The notes under the pieces were generated by a model that saw only the letters and a program-made list of their open reading frames with translations, did no database searches and was not told the DNA's origin. Source: Rhynchopus sp. YZ270_cl-10 (taxonomy: Eukaryota; Euglenozoa; Diplonemea; Diplonemida; Diplonemidae). Taken from it: a DNA stretch of 64,000 nt. Positions 13,177 to 24,985 of this stretch are shown here, in pieces. Both the position numbers and the translations under genes were made by a program. The first letter of the stretch is position 1; each line of letters starts with the position of its first letter. The stretch is from positions 620,001-684,000 of the forward strand of contig OZ037847.1 of the NCBI GenBank assembly GCA_964035575.1, given 5' to 3'.

Positions 13177-14392
13177 CCCTTTGGTTCCGAAGGACTTTTT
13201 TTCAAAAAAAAGTTTTTTTGGGCCCCCCGGCTCTTTCTGCAGTAAAAAAATTTCTGGTGCAAATTTTTGACCGATTCTGGTCGCATTTGAAAGATTTTGA
13301 ACACCGCTTTCAAATTTTCAAAAAATCGAAAAAAATCGGGAAAAAATCAGTGGTCAAAAAAGTGGGGAGCTCGTCATGAACTTTTTCAAAAATTCCAAAA
13401 AATCGACTTAAAAAATTCGGAGTGTTTCAAATGTGGTCGAAACATGCTTTATTTGAAAGATTGGTGACAATCTACCTATCCCGAAAAACTTAGTAAAAAA
13501 AGTTTACACAGAAATGAGCTCACAGCATGTTGCTGCTTGTTGCCGCCAGCAGATTACCCGTTTTCACACGTTTTGCCTTGAAAACCCAGTGGGAGGGGGT
13601 AAAAGGGGGTTGGGGGTAAGGTGACCTAGGGCTAACGAACTCGAGTGTCGATCTGACGTCATCTTCGGACCCGAGCATTGCACAGGATGGCAACCACCAA
13701 GCTCATTATTCGTTTTGCGGTTCAACCCGTCAATCGCCTGGTTCAGGTAGTTCACCGAGTACGACAGACCTGGCTTGTGTGCCAGCATGATGAAGCTTAA
13801 TGGTTTCGCCCCCCGGGCTCCCCCCCTTCTAAAATATTAAGGGATGCACAAAAGTTTTCGATTTTTGCTTCTTTTGAAAGATTTGTGGAAAATATTTCAA
13901 AATATCAAAAATGTTTTCCCGAAGTTTAGTAGAAATTTATTTAAAGCATGTCGCCATTGGAGGATAGGGGGAATAACACACTTTTTTTACCATGCTCTGA
14001 TTTTACCCCCCGGGCTCTCCCACTTCTGAAAAATCAACAGATGTACAAAAAAAATTGATTTTTGCTTCTTTTGAAAGATCTGTGCAAAATCTTTCAAAAT
14101 GTGTAAACCCGAAATGTTCCGAAATGTAGTAGAAATTTAGTCAAAATATGTCGCCATTGGAGGGCCGGGAAATATCACATTTTCCCCTTCATTTTCCCAT
14201 TTTACCCCCCGGGCTCTCCCACTTCTCAAAAATCAACAGGTGCACATTTTTTTTTGATTCTTGCTTCTTTTGAAAGATCTGCACAAAATCTTTCAAAATA
14301 TAAAAAAATGTTTTCCCGAAATATAGTAGAAATTTATTTAAAGCATGTCGACATTCGTAAAGCCACGTATGTGGCTCGCAGGAACTAAAGGG
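13177..14392. mobile_element. piggyBac-like non-autonomous element in TTAA
   Basis: Ends CCCTTTGGTTCC and GGAACTAAAGGG are flanked by TTAA on both sides (13173-13176 and 14393-14396), the piggyBac target. The interior from ~13800 holds three tandem units of roughly 195-200 bp, each with CCCCCGGGCTC, TTTTGCTTCTTTTGAAAGAT and GTAGAAATTTA phrases and diverged from one another. No transposase frame is present. Confidence 0.8.
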
Positions 14393-14396
14393 TTAA

Positions 14397-16177
14397 AACA
14401 AAAATGCAAAAAAACGCCCCACACGAACGTATCCATCAGGAACTGCAGACGACACGATTCTTTCGGAATGTATGGTTGAGGTAAAGAAGACACTCTGGTC
14501 TGACAAAGAAATTGGAAAAGAAAAAAAAAAAAAGAAGATAAAACTAAGCTGGTATTTTAATCACCTAAAAGAAAATGAAAAAGGGAGGGGGGGAATGAAG
14601 GGGATGGAGGTGCGCAACATGAGAGTGAGTGAGAAAGAATCTGAAGGGTAAGAAAAATAGAAGAAAATAAGAAGGGGGGAAAAAAAAGAAAAGAAAGAAA
14701 AGAAGAAAAAAAAACAGAAAGACAGATGGGCTCTCGGAGCAACATCGCAGCTTTCAAGGGGGGGAAATGTGCTACAGATGAATGAATCCCAAAGGATGCA
14801 CTCATCGTAAGACAACAAAAGGGGGGTTTTTTTTCAGGGAACTAATGAAAAGTGGGCAATACGGTTTGTTTAAATACCGGGAAATTGAGTGTTTTGTAGA
14901 TCGAGTAACAATAATAAAGGAAAAAGGGAAAAAAAAAAGAAAAGAGATTTTTTTTTTTTTGTTGTATCGACAATCACGTAACACCTACTGGTATAACGTG
15001 ATTGTCGATACAACAAAAAGTTTTTTTTTTTTTTTTTTGGATCGGTGTCTGACCACTATCGTTGCTTTCAATCCATAAATTGGAACAACAAAATTGAGGT
15101 TGAATACCAGCGATATGTGCGTAAACCAAAAAGGTATTTCAAAAACAAAAATGAAAGACTAGTATGCCTCAGGTGCATACAAATCTAAAAGAAAAATAAG
15201 GGGAAGCCTTGATAGGTGAATAGGGCTAAGGGGGGTATGAAATGATGAGTGTACTTCAACACAGAAACATTCATATTTCCACACGAAAAGGAAAAAAAAA
15301 AAAGGAAAAACAAAAAACAAAAAACAAAAAACAAAAAATAGAACCGAGTTGAGTACAGCAGCTGGCTTGTTAAGACAGCGCACACAACTCGATTCCCTCC
15401 CCCCTCCCTTTTTTCGTTAGGGGGAAACATATAAGTTGAAACATGAAACCAAGGGAGAGCACTGCAATGCTGCACACATCTTTGCCTATTGCTTTGGGAG
15501 GCACAACCTACAAAAAGAATATGGGTCCATGAATGTGCTTGAAAAACAGCCCCGCCACCGTATAAAGTTCTGTTGCGACAACTCGGGGCCGAAGTATCTA
15601 TATTTTTTTTTTTTGCTCCACAAAAAATAATAAAGTTCCCAATGTCTGAGGGAATCCCCTTATATTTTACAGCCAAAAAAAAAAAAATGCGAACCAACGC
15701 TGCAAAAAGTTGACTAACGAAAGGGATCAACTCGGGAATGCAAAAAAGCGGCACCGTTGGGTGACGCAAACGCAACCACCCCACAACAGAACTCAAAAAA
15801 AAAAAAAAAAAAAAAATCAGAAATTTTAGCGGTGGGTCTGTTGAAAAACCAAAAAAAAAAAAAACTTCATTTTTGCTGGGCACTTCCCCCCCGACAATCA
15901 CCTCACTGGGGTAGGGTAAGTGCTCAAATATTCGCCCAAAGGCTTTTTTTGTACTCAAAATGATAGACAATACGTCTTCAACTCAAGATTTCTTTTTTTT
16001 TTTTGAAAGGGGAGGGGAGACAAGGGAAAAGGTGTCATTTTTGACGCATCGAATCGAAAAGGAAAAAAAAAAACGGGGTTTGGGTAAAAAAGAAAAAGGA
16101 ACGTAAAAGGGGCGAAGTGGGGTTTGGGGGGGGTTGGGTATGTGAGTGAACTGCTAATACCCCCCGTTTTTATTTTT

Positions 16178-16208
<31 letters not shown>

Positions 16209-16826
16209 GCGAGGGGGTCAAATAAGAGTAGTAGGCTTCTCTTTTATCAGGTGAACGTATTCTGGGGAATGCATTCGCCTTTGTTTGTGCGTAAAGTGTG
16301 TAATAAATATTCTGTGTTGATATTTTTATCACTGCAATACGCTCCCACTGACTACCTGACCGTGAAGAGGAACCTCTTTGAGTCCAAAAAAGTATGGTTC
16401 TTATTTGACCTCCACTCAAAAAATAAAAATAAACACACACACACACACACCGGACATGGCTCTTTGTTTTGGATGCCGGTCATCGCTCTCTTCCCCCCCT
16501 CCCCCCACCTAATCCCCATCCCTGTTCGGGACTCTATATTGTGTTTGATAAATTGTTGGAATCGCGTAGTTGCCACCATTGGTGAGAAAACTCCGCTCTT
16601 TTTTTTTTTTTTTCTTTTTTTTTTTTTTTGTTGTTTTCGACAATTGATAACTTTACACCCCTACTCGGGAGAAAGTTGCTGCCGTTCTTTTTTTTGTATT
16701 TTTTTGTATTTTTTTTTTGTGTTTTGTATTATTTTTTTTACCCCACCCCCCTCCACCTTCCCATATTTGAATTTTTTTTTTTTTTTTGTATTTGAACTGA
16801 ATATAAAAGAGGGCTTACAATAGAAA
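14397..16826. other. Gene-free repeat region
   Basis: Contains the foldback at 14951-15020, a family A copy near 15153, a relative of the Mutator-like element interior at 15638-15720, a CA run (16433-16451) and long T runs. The longest open frame (plus strand, 16182-16823) is poly-Phe and not believed. Confidence 0.65.
14951..15020. repeat. Perfect foldback TTGTTGTATCGACAATCACG
   Basis: Arms of about 21 bp are perfect inverses around CTACTGGTAT. One arm recurs at 26827-26860, where it is joined to the family E module, so this palindrome and family E are related. Confidence 0.9.
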
Positions 16827-16831
16827 GTGAT

Positions 16832-17319
16832 TGGTGCTTCCCGGGGGGTATGCATTTCACAAATTTTCAATTCAATTCACAACTTTTCACAACTATTCAC
16901 CACCCTTTTTTTCTTCGTTGGTGAAGCTTTTAAATGCCGGCATTTGCATTTCCGGAATCCGTCCGGCCAGTGGTGGGGTCAATTTGCCGAAATGGACAAG
17001 TTCTCGTCATTTCCGCACAGTACGCAGTACACAGGTACACAGGTACACCACATCACGTTCTATCTTGTGAATCCCAAAATACCCCTCAATGGGTGGGCCA
17101 CCACCCAACCCAAAAAAAAAACCCCCAAAAAAAATAAAATCAATTCACAACTTTTCACAACTTTTCGCACTTTTCACAACTTTTCACAATTTTTCACCAT
17201 TTTTCACCATTTTTCACCAGCCTTCACAATTTTATAGCGGTTTTCGTGTTGTGAAAATTTGTGAAAACTTGTCACATTTTGTGAAAATTTGTGAAATGCA
17301 TACCCCCCGGGAAGCACCA
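16832..17319. mobile_element. Short TIR element with long perfect ends
   Basis: A 488-bp element with about 37 bp of perfect inverted ends beginning TGGTGCTTCCCGGGGGGTAT. The direct duplication is GTGAT (AGTGAT if one terminal base is counted outside). The interior has TTCACAACTT repeats and a ~110-bp module (16921-17036) shared, inverted, with 11320-11420 in the nested element. It is non-coding. Confidence 0.85.
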
Positions 17320-17324
17320 GTGAT

Positions 17325-19836
17325 GATGATTTTTTTTTTATACATAAGTTCACACAGATGGCTTCTCTTTTGTTTTTTGTTTTTTTGCTGCAGCATCAAA
17401 TCACCCACTGAGATGGGTTTTTTTGTACTCAGGATCGCGCAAAAAGGGCTAGACACCCTTTCATGATACTACAAAAGAAAGCCATTCGTTTCCCCCCCCC
17501 CCCCTCGCGACAGTGAAGTAAATAACTTGACTTGTGGTTTTACTTCACCGTCGTGCTCCCGCAGGCTCCCCCCCTCCCCAGTTGATATTGAAAAATTCTT
17601 AGAATTTTTCAAATATTATTCGCAAATATTTTGGTATGTACACGTTTTTATATTAGGATTTTTTTTTATTCTTTTGTGGGGTTTGGGTTTGGGTTTGGGT
17701 AAGGAAAAGGGTGGGTTTTTGGTGGGTTTTGATGGTAAACAGAATGCTTTAGAAACAAACAGGACCTGTTCAATTTTATTTTATTTTTTTAATGAACATC
17801 CCTCATGAAAGTCCCTCATGCGCAAACACAATAAAATGCTCTGATGAATGTATCTCTTGTACACACTCATCGAAAAGCCTCTTCTTTAAAAATACATGTC
17901 GGCACATTTTTTAGGAGACATTTTTTCTTTTTCTCTTTTTTATACGAAATTGAAACCATATTCTGATCATGGCTTCCACCCTATCCCCGTTTTTTTTCTG
18001 TTCTTTCTGTGTTCTGTACTTTTTGTTTCTCACATATTTTTAGTTTTTTTTTGTTGGTGATGAATATCCGATAGGGGTTTTTTTCTTTTCTTTTTTGTCA
18101 GGTTCGTTTATTATGGTAGTATGGACAACAGCACCTGACAAAGGGACAACGTCTCGTTGCGAACAACACAACGCAATATCACCGTTCGTTTTTTTTTTGC
18201 TTTTTTTGAAAACTTGGTTGTATTAGTGTAGCCACCCTAGAGTGTGCTCCACTATAGCTTTTTTAAAAAAAATTAAACTTGGTATTCACTCTCGTCACGC
18301 TGCCAAGGCAGTTGTGGCTACTCGTATTTTTTTTTTGTTCTGTCAGAGGGTGCCTTTTGAAAGGCTAGGATGCTGACAGAGTGGCACACCTCTTCCAGGC
18401 AGAGTGTGGCAGAGATTTAAAACAACAACACCACCAACAACAAAATCGAAACCTCTAGTACTTAGCCCCAGGGTGGAGGGTGTGTTGGAGTCATAAATGA
18501 TTAGTGCTGTCATGGAGGAGGGAGTGCAAAAAGATACTTTCTTTTCTAAACGAAAAGAAGGCAAAGAGATTTTAAAAAAAATCAATTTCATATACTTTCC
18601 ATTCAAAGAGAAAGCACACAAAGGACGTTCAAAAACGATACATCCAGAAGAAGAAAAAAAAATAAAAACAAAAAAAAAGAGAAGTTGAGCTGTGCATACG
18701 CATCACCGTTCATCGGCAGACACAGGGCACTGCTTCTCCACGGGTTATCGAACCCCCAGAGAGCACGTCATTGGTGTACACATGGTTTCCACGAGGGAAA
18801 GGTTGTGTGCAAGGTAAACAAAAAAAAATCTTGAAAGGTGAATGTGGCACAATAAAGACACAGCTGAAAGTGAAGTTGATGACGTGCAGACATTTCTTGG
18901 ATGCAGGCACGTGAATAAATATCTCAAGGTTTTTTTTCAAAAAGAAATAAAAATGCCCAAAAAAAAAAAAAAAAGTGTTGCAAAGTGAAAAGGGTACATT
19001 GACACACACTAATAAGCAATGTGATAGGCCCAGATTGTTTTTTTTCTTTTTGTCGTTTTGCACACAATAGCAGGCAACAGAACAGAGGTTTCAAAACCAC
19101 TTAACACCTGGGGTTTGGGAACAGGGGAAGAACACGAAAGGTAGAGGGGCGTAATGGGGCGTAAAAATGCAAGAATTCAAAAGCACAGGGCTTCCGTCTG
19201 TAGTGAAGTGGGGAAGTGGGGAAGTCATGGGGCAGGACGCTCAAGCCCAAATAAAAGCGAGGGGGTTTTATTTTGTGGAGACTCTTTAGGGGGAAGGCGC
19301 TTTGTCAAAAAAAATTGGTAGCCAATTTATTTGAAAAAAACTTTCATCGGGAAAGACAAAAAAAAGTACGATTTTCCGTTGACTGCAAGCCAATAAAGCT
19401 GATTTCATATAGAAGAGAAGCACCATTGAGTGCACACCAATAGGAAACATGAAAGATGAATGGGCCTTAGCGGGCACACATCGAATGTTCAAAAAACAAA
19501 ACAAATAAATCAAAATAAAAAACCCCCCCAAACTTTAGTGGGGGGGCATTATAGAGTGTTGAAAGTGCGAGCAACTTTACGGAGGCAGGCACATAAAATA
19601 AACTAAAATGAATGTGAGAGATGCACTGAACACGGAAATAAAGTGAAAAAAATAAATAAATAAATAAAAAAACAAAACAAAAAGGGAAAATATAGGACTC
19701 ACTTTAACAAAAAAACACGATGTATCGCAGGTGATTGATCAACCTCCTGCTTTTAATAGTGATTGGATATACGGAGGTACGTTCTTTTTTTGTTTTTTTG
19801 CTTTCTTTTTTTTTTGAAAAGAGCGGTAGGTTTTTA
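17325..19836. other. Gene-free repeat region
   Basis: Holds three TTTGGG units (17683-17703), family A copies at 17833 and 19445, family D at 18207, a hairpin at 18366-18413 and family C at 18690. No gene is supported. Confidence 0.65.
18690..18780. repeat. Short repeat family C, best copy
   Basis: A ~90-bp unit: CACCGTTCATCGGCRGACRCAGG, then CACTGCTTCTCCACGGGTTATCGAACCC, then CCAGAGAGCAC. On the minus strand it includes GGTTCGATAACC, close to a pol III B box, but no convincing A box. Other full or partial copies: 2080-2160, 6825-6870, 24574-24630, 28799-28880, 31178-31222, 51846-51882 and 57296-57350. Confidence 0.8.
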
Positions 19837-19844
19837 CGGCGGAG

Positions 19845-20892
19845 CAGGCCATATCCTAAATCGGGATTTTTTTGGAAAATTTTCAAAAACTGGATCCAGA
19901 ATTTTTCTCCGGGAAAAAATTTTTTTTCCAGAAAAAAAACCCATTCCGAGCTTTCTCCCCCGCGTTGGCGGGGCATCTCCCCTCCGTTGGCGGGGCATGC
20001 TCCCCTCATATATTGCAAACAATACACAATAAAGAGTACTTGAAACGTGGTGAAACGCAGCTCCAATAAATCATTAGGATAAATACCACCCTTCTTTTTT
20101 CTTTTTTTTCCAGTGTTTCCCAGCTTCTCACCTAACTCTGAAAATAGGTGAGATTTTGCGGTTTTGCGGGTTTTGGTAGAGGTGTGGCGAGCCCCACCTT
20201 AGCTCAAGTTGGGGGCCTCCGGCGGAATGTGAGAAGTTCTCGGAGTTCGGCACTTCATTGATATTTGCACCAGGCACGCGTGGTACACGAATTATCAGTA
20301 ACCTCAGTACATTTACAAAATAAACGGCAGTCATGGCGGGCATGGCACCCAAGCGAAGCCACGGTACGCAACATTTCTAAAAATTGTTGACATAAATGTC
20401 ACTGTCGTTGGAAGATTGGGGGGTCAGCTTGTTTTTGTGCCAAAATTTTTTCAGCACTGCTGACCAGGGACATTGGGAACATAGGGATTTTTGCGGAGCA
20501 AAAAAAAAAAAAAAAAACAAACAAATGGCGCCGCAGGCGAAAAAAATTTAGGGTACGGTGTAAAAATCTATCTTTTTACACCACATAGTCACACACCGAA
20601 CCCTTTTTTGCGGAGCAAAAAAGGGAAAATGGCGCCGCAGGCAAAAAAAAATTGAGGTACAGCCTGGATGGTGCGGTCAGCAACCCAGTTTCATGCACCA
20701 ACCACTCCCGTGGTTCAACCATGATTTTTTCCCCCCGGGGCCCCCCCGCCACACTGGGCCACGGGAAAATTTTTTTTCCCGAAATTTTTTCAAAACTCGG
20801 ATCCAGAAATCAGGAAAAAAAAAAAACGGGAAAAAAGTATGAAAAACCCCGGAAAAAAGTGGGATCCAGAATCCAGATTAGGAAATAGCCTG
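19845..20892. mobile_element. hAT-like non-autonomous element
   Basis: A 1048-bp element with ends CAGGCCATATCCTAA and the inverse of CAGGCTATTTCCTAA, flanked by the exact 8-bp duplication CGGCGGAG (19837-19844 and 20893-20900). The 8-bp duplication and CAGG ends suggest hAT. Internal modules, including one with a TTTTTTGCGGAGCAAAAAA hairpin (~20602-20655) and one with GAAGCCACGGTACGCAACAT (20355-20374), recur in the element at 47512-49496. No coding frame. Confidence 0.85.
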
Positions 20893-20900
20893 CGGCGGAG

Positions 20901-21770
20901 AAACAAAAAAAAAAAAAATGAAACATTGGCAAATTGAATCATTCCATAGAGAATACTCTGTTGAGGGGTACTTGAACAAATCACGCCAACGACATATTAT
21001 GTTTACTTTATTTTTGCTTTACTTTAATAAGTAGCAATAAATGCCATGCAAACAGCTTTGCCACAACAGATACGCAATGAGCGGCTCAAGAGGATGCAAA
21101 TACAATAAAAAAGTATTTCAAAAATAAAAAAAAATTTGGACGAATGTGACCATCTGTTTGGGGGAAGGGAGACAGAAGCTCTCTGTCCAGGCACTGCGTA
21201 TACCCTTTAGTGAGTACGCTCTGACCGCAATAAAAAGACAAAGTGCTACAATACGCCTCCCAGAAGTTCACATTGTCCTTTTTAGAAGTTTCTTTTTTTT
21301 CAAAAAATATTCAAAAAATAAAGAGAAAGCTTGTAAGATGATCCGAAGCCTTTTGTGCTTGCCACCTTTAAAATAATACGGGGGTATGCGAAATGGGTGA
21401 GAGAAAGAGAGAGATTTTTGTTTGTTGTGTGGGGAGAAGAGAGAGAGAGCAAGAAAAAAAAAAATGTGTGTGATGTTTTTGTACATATAGTTGTGAGGGG
21501 TTTGGGTTTTTATTTTGTATCTCAATGGGGTTTGGGTTTGGGTTTGGGATTCTTCGGGGGGGGGGGTTTGAACAGTAGTATAAAATATTTTATCTTTCTT
21601 GTTCCTTTCGTGGGGGTTTTCTGATTTTCATTAAATCGATAGTTACATTCTTGGACTTGGGCCCTTTCCCCCCCGAACAGGAATCATTCTAGGGTATTTT
21701 CTTTTGATTCGATGCGACAAAACGTTTCCTTTTCCCCCCCTTTTTTTTCTCCTATTCTTCAGTTCTTTGT
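20901..21770. other. 3' flank of the PTB-like gene
   Basis: Contains a family B copy (21331-21372), a GA-rich tract and TTTGGG repeats (21531-21549). No gene is seen. Confidence 0.6.
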
Positions 21771-24309
21771 TCATCCGCTGTATGGGTTGTGGGTGCTGGG
21801 GATTCCGTATGCTTCGTTGACAACTCCTGCGCCATAAACGTCGGAGATTTGTGAAAGAGTGGAGGGACGTCTGCTTTCATTTTCAAGACCTGTTGTGAGG
21901 GAGGCACCGCTGGTCATGTCTGAGATGGCTGTCACTGCACCGTCGCTGGGGAAACGTCCCTCGATGGGGCTGGAAAGAATGCGGGTTGCGAAGTACGGCG
22001 TTTCAAAGGGACGGAGGCCTTCAAAGGGGTTCGCGTTGCTGGCGTTCCCTGCAGACTCGCGACGCTCTGTTGCGGTGGACTGCAGCGCCGCCTCTGTCCA
22101 CTGCGGCTTGTGCTTCACGAAGTACATACACAGTACAAACGGCCGTGATACACCACATCCTACCATTGCAGGGATTTCTGTCGGCTTTACAATTTCTCCA
22201 TTCAGAGTTCCCAGGAAGCTGACAGCCTCGTCGACCCCTGAGAGGACCACAGTGACCTCACCGCTGATACCGGTGGATTCTTGGACGATGGGGTCAGAGT
22301 GTGGCGCTTTCTTTGCGAGAACTGCCTGGATGAGAGCAACCGGTTTGGTGCCGGGGATGTTCCAGATTGCGATCTTCGCGGAGGGTGCGCTGTTGCGTTC
22401 TCTGGCGGGTGCTGGTGGGGCTGGCTGGTGGGTCTGTCTGGAGCACATTCTGTGCTGCACGACGGTCTTCTCGCCGGACCAGTGCAGGGCGTTGGCGTGC
22501 TTGCCGACCTTTGTGATGAGGGTGCGTCCGAAGACGGAGCAGCGGTTCAGGTGTTCGATAGCATTGCGCGCGTCGTGCGGGGTCTTGAACTGCACCAGGG
22601 CGCATTCCTCGTGCTTTGCGAGGAGACGGGCCGCGATGACGTCACCGTACTGGCTTGCAATCTTCCAGAGCATGTTGATGGAGATGTTCGAGCTTCTGTC
22701 GATGAAGGTCTGTCCGCTGTCAACCTCCGTCTTCGCCAATCCTGCCACGTGCACGCACACCCCGCCAGCATGAGCAGTGTGTGTCGGCTCTGCTGCATTC
22801 ACAGGAATGGTCCCGTAGTCGCGCGACTCTGCCTGCGGGGGCAGCAGCACACCAGCACCCTTCACCTTCTTCCCCCAAAGGAAGTCCAGTGCACACCCGC
22901 CAAAGAGCCCCTGCACGCTGCCAGAGTCGTTACCTGTGTTGTTGGGTGTTGGAGAGGGAGAACGGGTTTTGACATAGTTGATACGGTTTAGGAGCGGTGT
23001 GCTAACAAATAGAAAAATCAAGAGAAAAAAGGAGGGTGAAAAGCATACCCTGATGTCTGTTAATGAAGACCCCCTGAAGCTCCTGCAGGATGGTGGCGTT
23101 GCGCTCTGTGAAGTCCTGGTTGCGTTCGTCGTTGATCTGGAACTTGAGGTGCGACTGGTTGGACGGGATGACGACAATGTAGCAGTCTGTGTTGGTGCTC
23201 TCCGGGAGCAGCTGTGTGCCCTTGACGTACTCGCCGTGGTGGCCGAACATTGCGAAGATGGTGTCCGGGTTGATGGTTGCGTCGCAAAGGTACTTCATCG
23301 CAACAGTCGCCTGCTCGACGCTCTTGTACTGCACAAGAAACTGCTTCTTTGAGTGCTTCTCAAAGAAGCTCAGCTTCTCCACTACACCAAACTGCGAAAA
23401 AAACCAAAAAAAGATGTCCCACGCAGGCTTCGGCGACGTGAAGTTGTCAAGCACCACCAGCAGCACCCGTCCAGCGCCTTCCTGGCTCTCAACCTCAACA
23501 GGCACATTCTGCAAGACATGTGCATTCGGCTGGTATGCAGGCACGGACGCAACAATGCGCAGGCCGTCTGTGTCAAAGCTCGAAACCGGTACCTGCTTCG
23601 TCTGCGGGTTCAACGGTGCAATCACGGCATGCTGCTTGTCCAGCGGTGCAGGGACCTGCGTCACATTCTGCGCCACTGGAACTGCGCTCTGCTGCTGCAC
23701 CATCGGTTGCAGTGCTGCCATCGGTGTGTACTGGATCTGCGGCTGCGAGGCGAACTGCACTCCCTGCATCGGCTGTGTGAGGAAGGGCTGCTGGAACACC
23801 TGCTGCGAGCTGGGCGCCATGGTCTGGAAGGATGGGGCCATCGTCTGCAGTGTGGGCGACACCGTCTGCAGTGTGCTCTGTGCGTCGACCAGGTTCACGC
23901 CCTGAAGGGACTGCAGCTGTGCAATGTTGTCTGTGGAGAGGAGGCCGTACTGCTGCAGCTGGGGGTTCACGTTCGCAGGAGCCCCCTGGACACTGAGCAC
24001 CGCACCTTCCTGGTTTACATTGAATGCCTGCACTTGTGCAGTGTTGCCCACGTTCCCTGCGGCAAGTGTGCTGGCAATTTGTTGCTGTTGTTGTTGCTGC
24101 TGCTGCTGTTGCTGTTGCTGCAACTGTTGCTGCTGATGTTGTTGCTGCTGCTGCTGCTGGATCATTTGCTGCTGCTGTTGCTGCTGGAGTTGCTGCTGCT
24201 GGAGTTGTTGTTGCTGCAAAAGCTGCTGCTGTGTGAACTGTGGTTGTTGTGTGAAATGCTGTGGGGTCGCGTTCATGCCGGGCTGCACAATCTGTGGGAA
24301 CTGATTCAT
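21771..24309 (-). CDS. PTB/hnRNP-L-like RNA-binding protein, two exons
   Basis: Exon 1 is 24309-23049 and exon 2 is 22933-21771. A GTATGC donor and an ACAG acceptor remove 115 nt in frame, giving about 807 residues. Residues ~20-80 are almost pure glutamine. An RRM at ~280-400 resembles PTB RRM2: a LVVLDNF strand, FSQFGVVEKL, FLVQY, and a LKFQINDERNQDFTERN tail matching the PTB segment before the RRM3 linker. Exon 2 adds an RRM at ~478-560 (VCVHVAGL, ALVQF, AIEHLN) and a weaker one at ~600-690 (KIAIWNIPG). PTB-family proteins bind pyrimidine-rich RNA; in trypanosomes they affect trans-splicing and mRNA stability, so a similar role is plausible. Another acceptor at 23002-23003 would bring in a frame stop. 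The start is the first ATG before the Q-rich tract; a pyrimidine-AG site lies just upstream but is ambiguous. Family assignment is good, orthology unproven. Confidence 0.8.
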
Positions 24310-24985
24310 TGCCGACGGCAGCTGTGCTGAACTTTGCGGGACAAACAGAGGTGTGTTGGTGTGCTTGCGATGTGGTGGGTGGTGGTAGTGGTGTAGATGT
24401 GATTCGTGGTGTGTTGAAAATCACCTATTTGGAGTGTACTATAGAGCCTGTTTGTGGAAGGTGGGTTGCGTGTATGGGATGGGGGCTGCCAAAAGATGCA
24501 ACTAAAACACTATTTTCTTTCACGCACACATACGATAGGAGAGAACACACCCGACCAAATAAAGAAAAGTTGGAAGTGCAAACACACCGTTCATCGGCGG
24601 ACGCAGGCACTGCTTCTCCACGGGTTATCGAAATAAAAAAAAATCAACGCTCTTTCCAGGCAGGTACTTGTAGGCTGCAACTGACACCTAAAAAAGAGAC
24701 AACGGAACCTCGCAATGCGTCAATGCAACAAGAAGCGGGCTGCATCACCATAGGCTAGACATGATGACGCTAAAGAGAGATTCCCATGCAGACGCAAAAC
24801 AAAGAACGGGGAAAACTAAGACAAAATTCTAGCTAAACCAAGTCTCTCGCGCTTAGTCACTAAGAAAATTTTAAAGATAAATGTGTGAAACGATAAATAT
24901 GGTAAGATGCACATTGGCCACCTCAGAAAATATATCGTTTATTACTCCGTAAGTTGGCCAAAAACTCTTTTCAACCCCTACAACA
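24310..24985. other. Spacer between PTB-like and Thg1-like genes
   Basis: A 676-bp spacer with a family C copy (24574-24630) and a family B copy (24828). The part next to the PTB-like start probably holds its 5' leader; several AG sites there make the acceptor ambiguous. Confidence 0.6.

Noticed and set aside
16182-16823. 213-residue plus-strand open frame
   Set aside because: It is dominated by Phe and Thr-His runs from homopolymers and a CA repeat, has no family resemblance, and is on the strand opposite to all genes.
17683-17703. TTTGGG repeats here and at 21531-21549 as telomeric sequence
   Set aside because: Only about three units each, with a unit different from the TTAGGG usual in Euglenozoa, and located inside the contig. 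They are ordinary G/T-rich simple repeats.
18690-18780. tRNA gene in family C
   Set aside because: A B-box-like motif is present but there is no cloverleaf, acceptor stem or proper A box.
23002-23048. A 47-nt intron in the PTB-like gene ending at TTGTTAG
   Set aside because: Joining at that acceptor shifts the frame and meets a stop within a few codons. The acceptor at 22934-22935 keeps the frame.
23353-24330. 325-residue plus-strand frame rich in Leu
   Set aside because: Shadow of the CAG-rich PTB-like exon; the Leu run is the complement of the glutamine tract.
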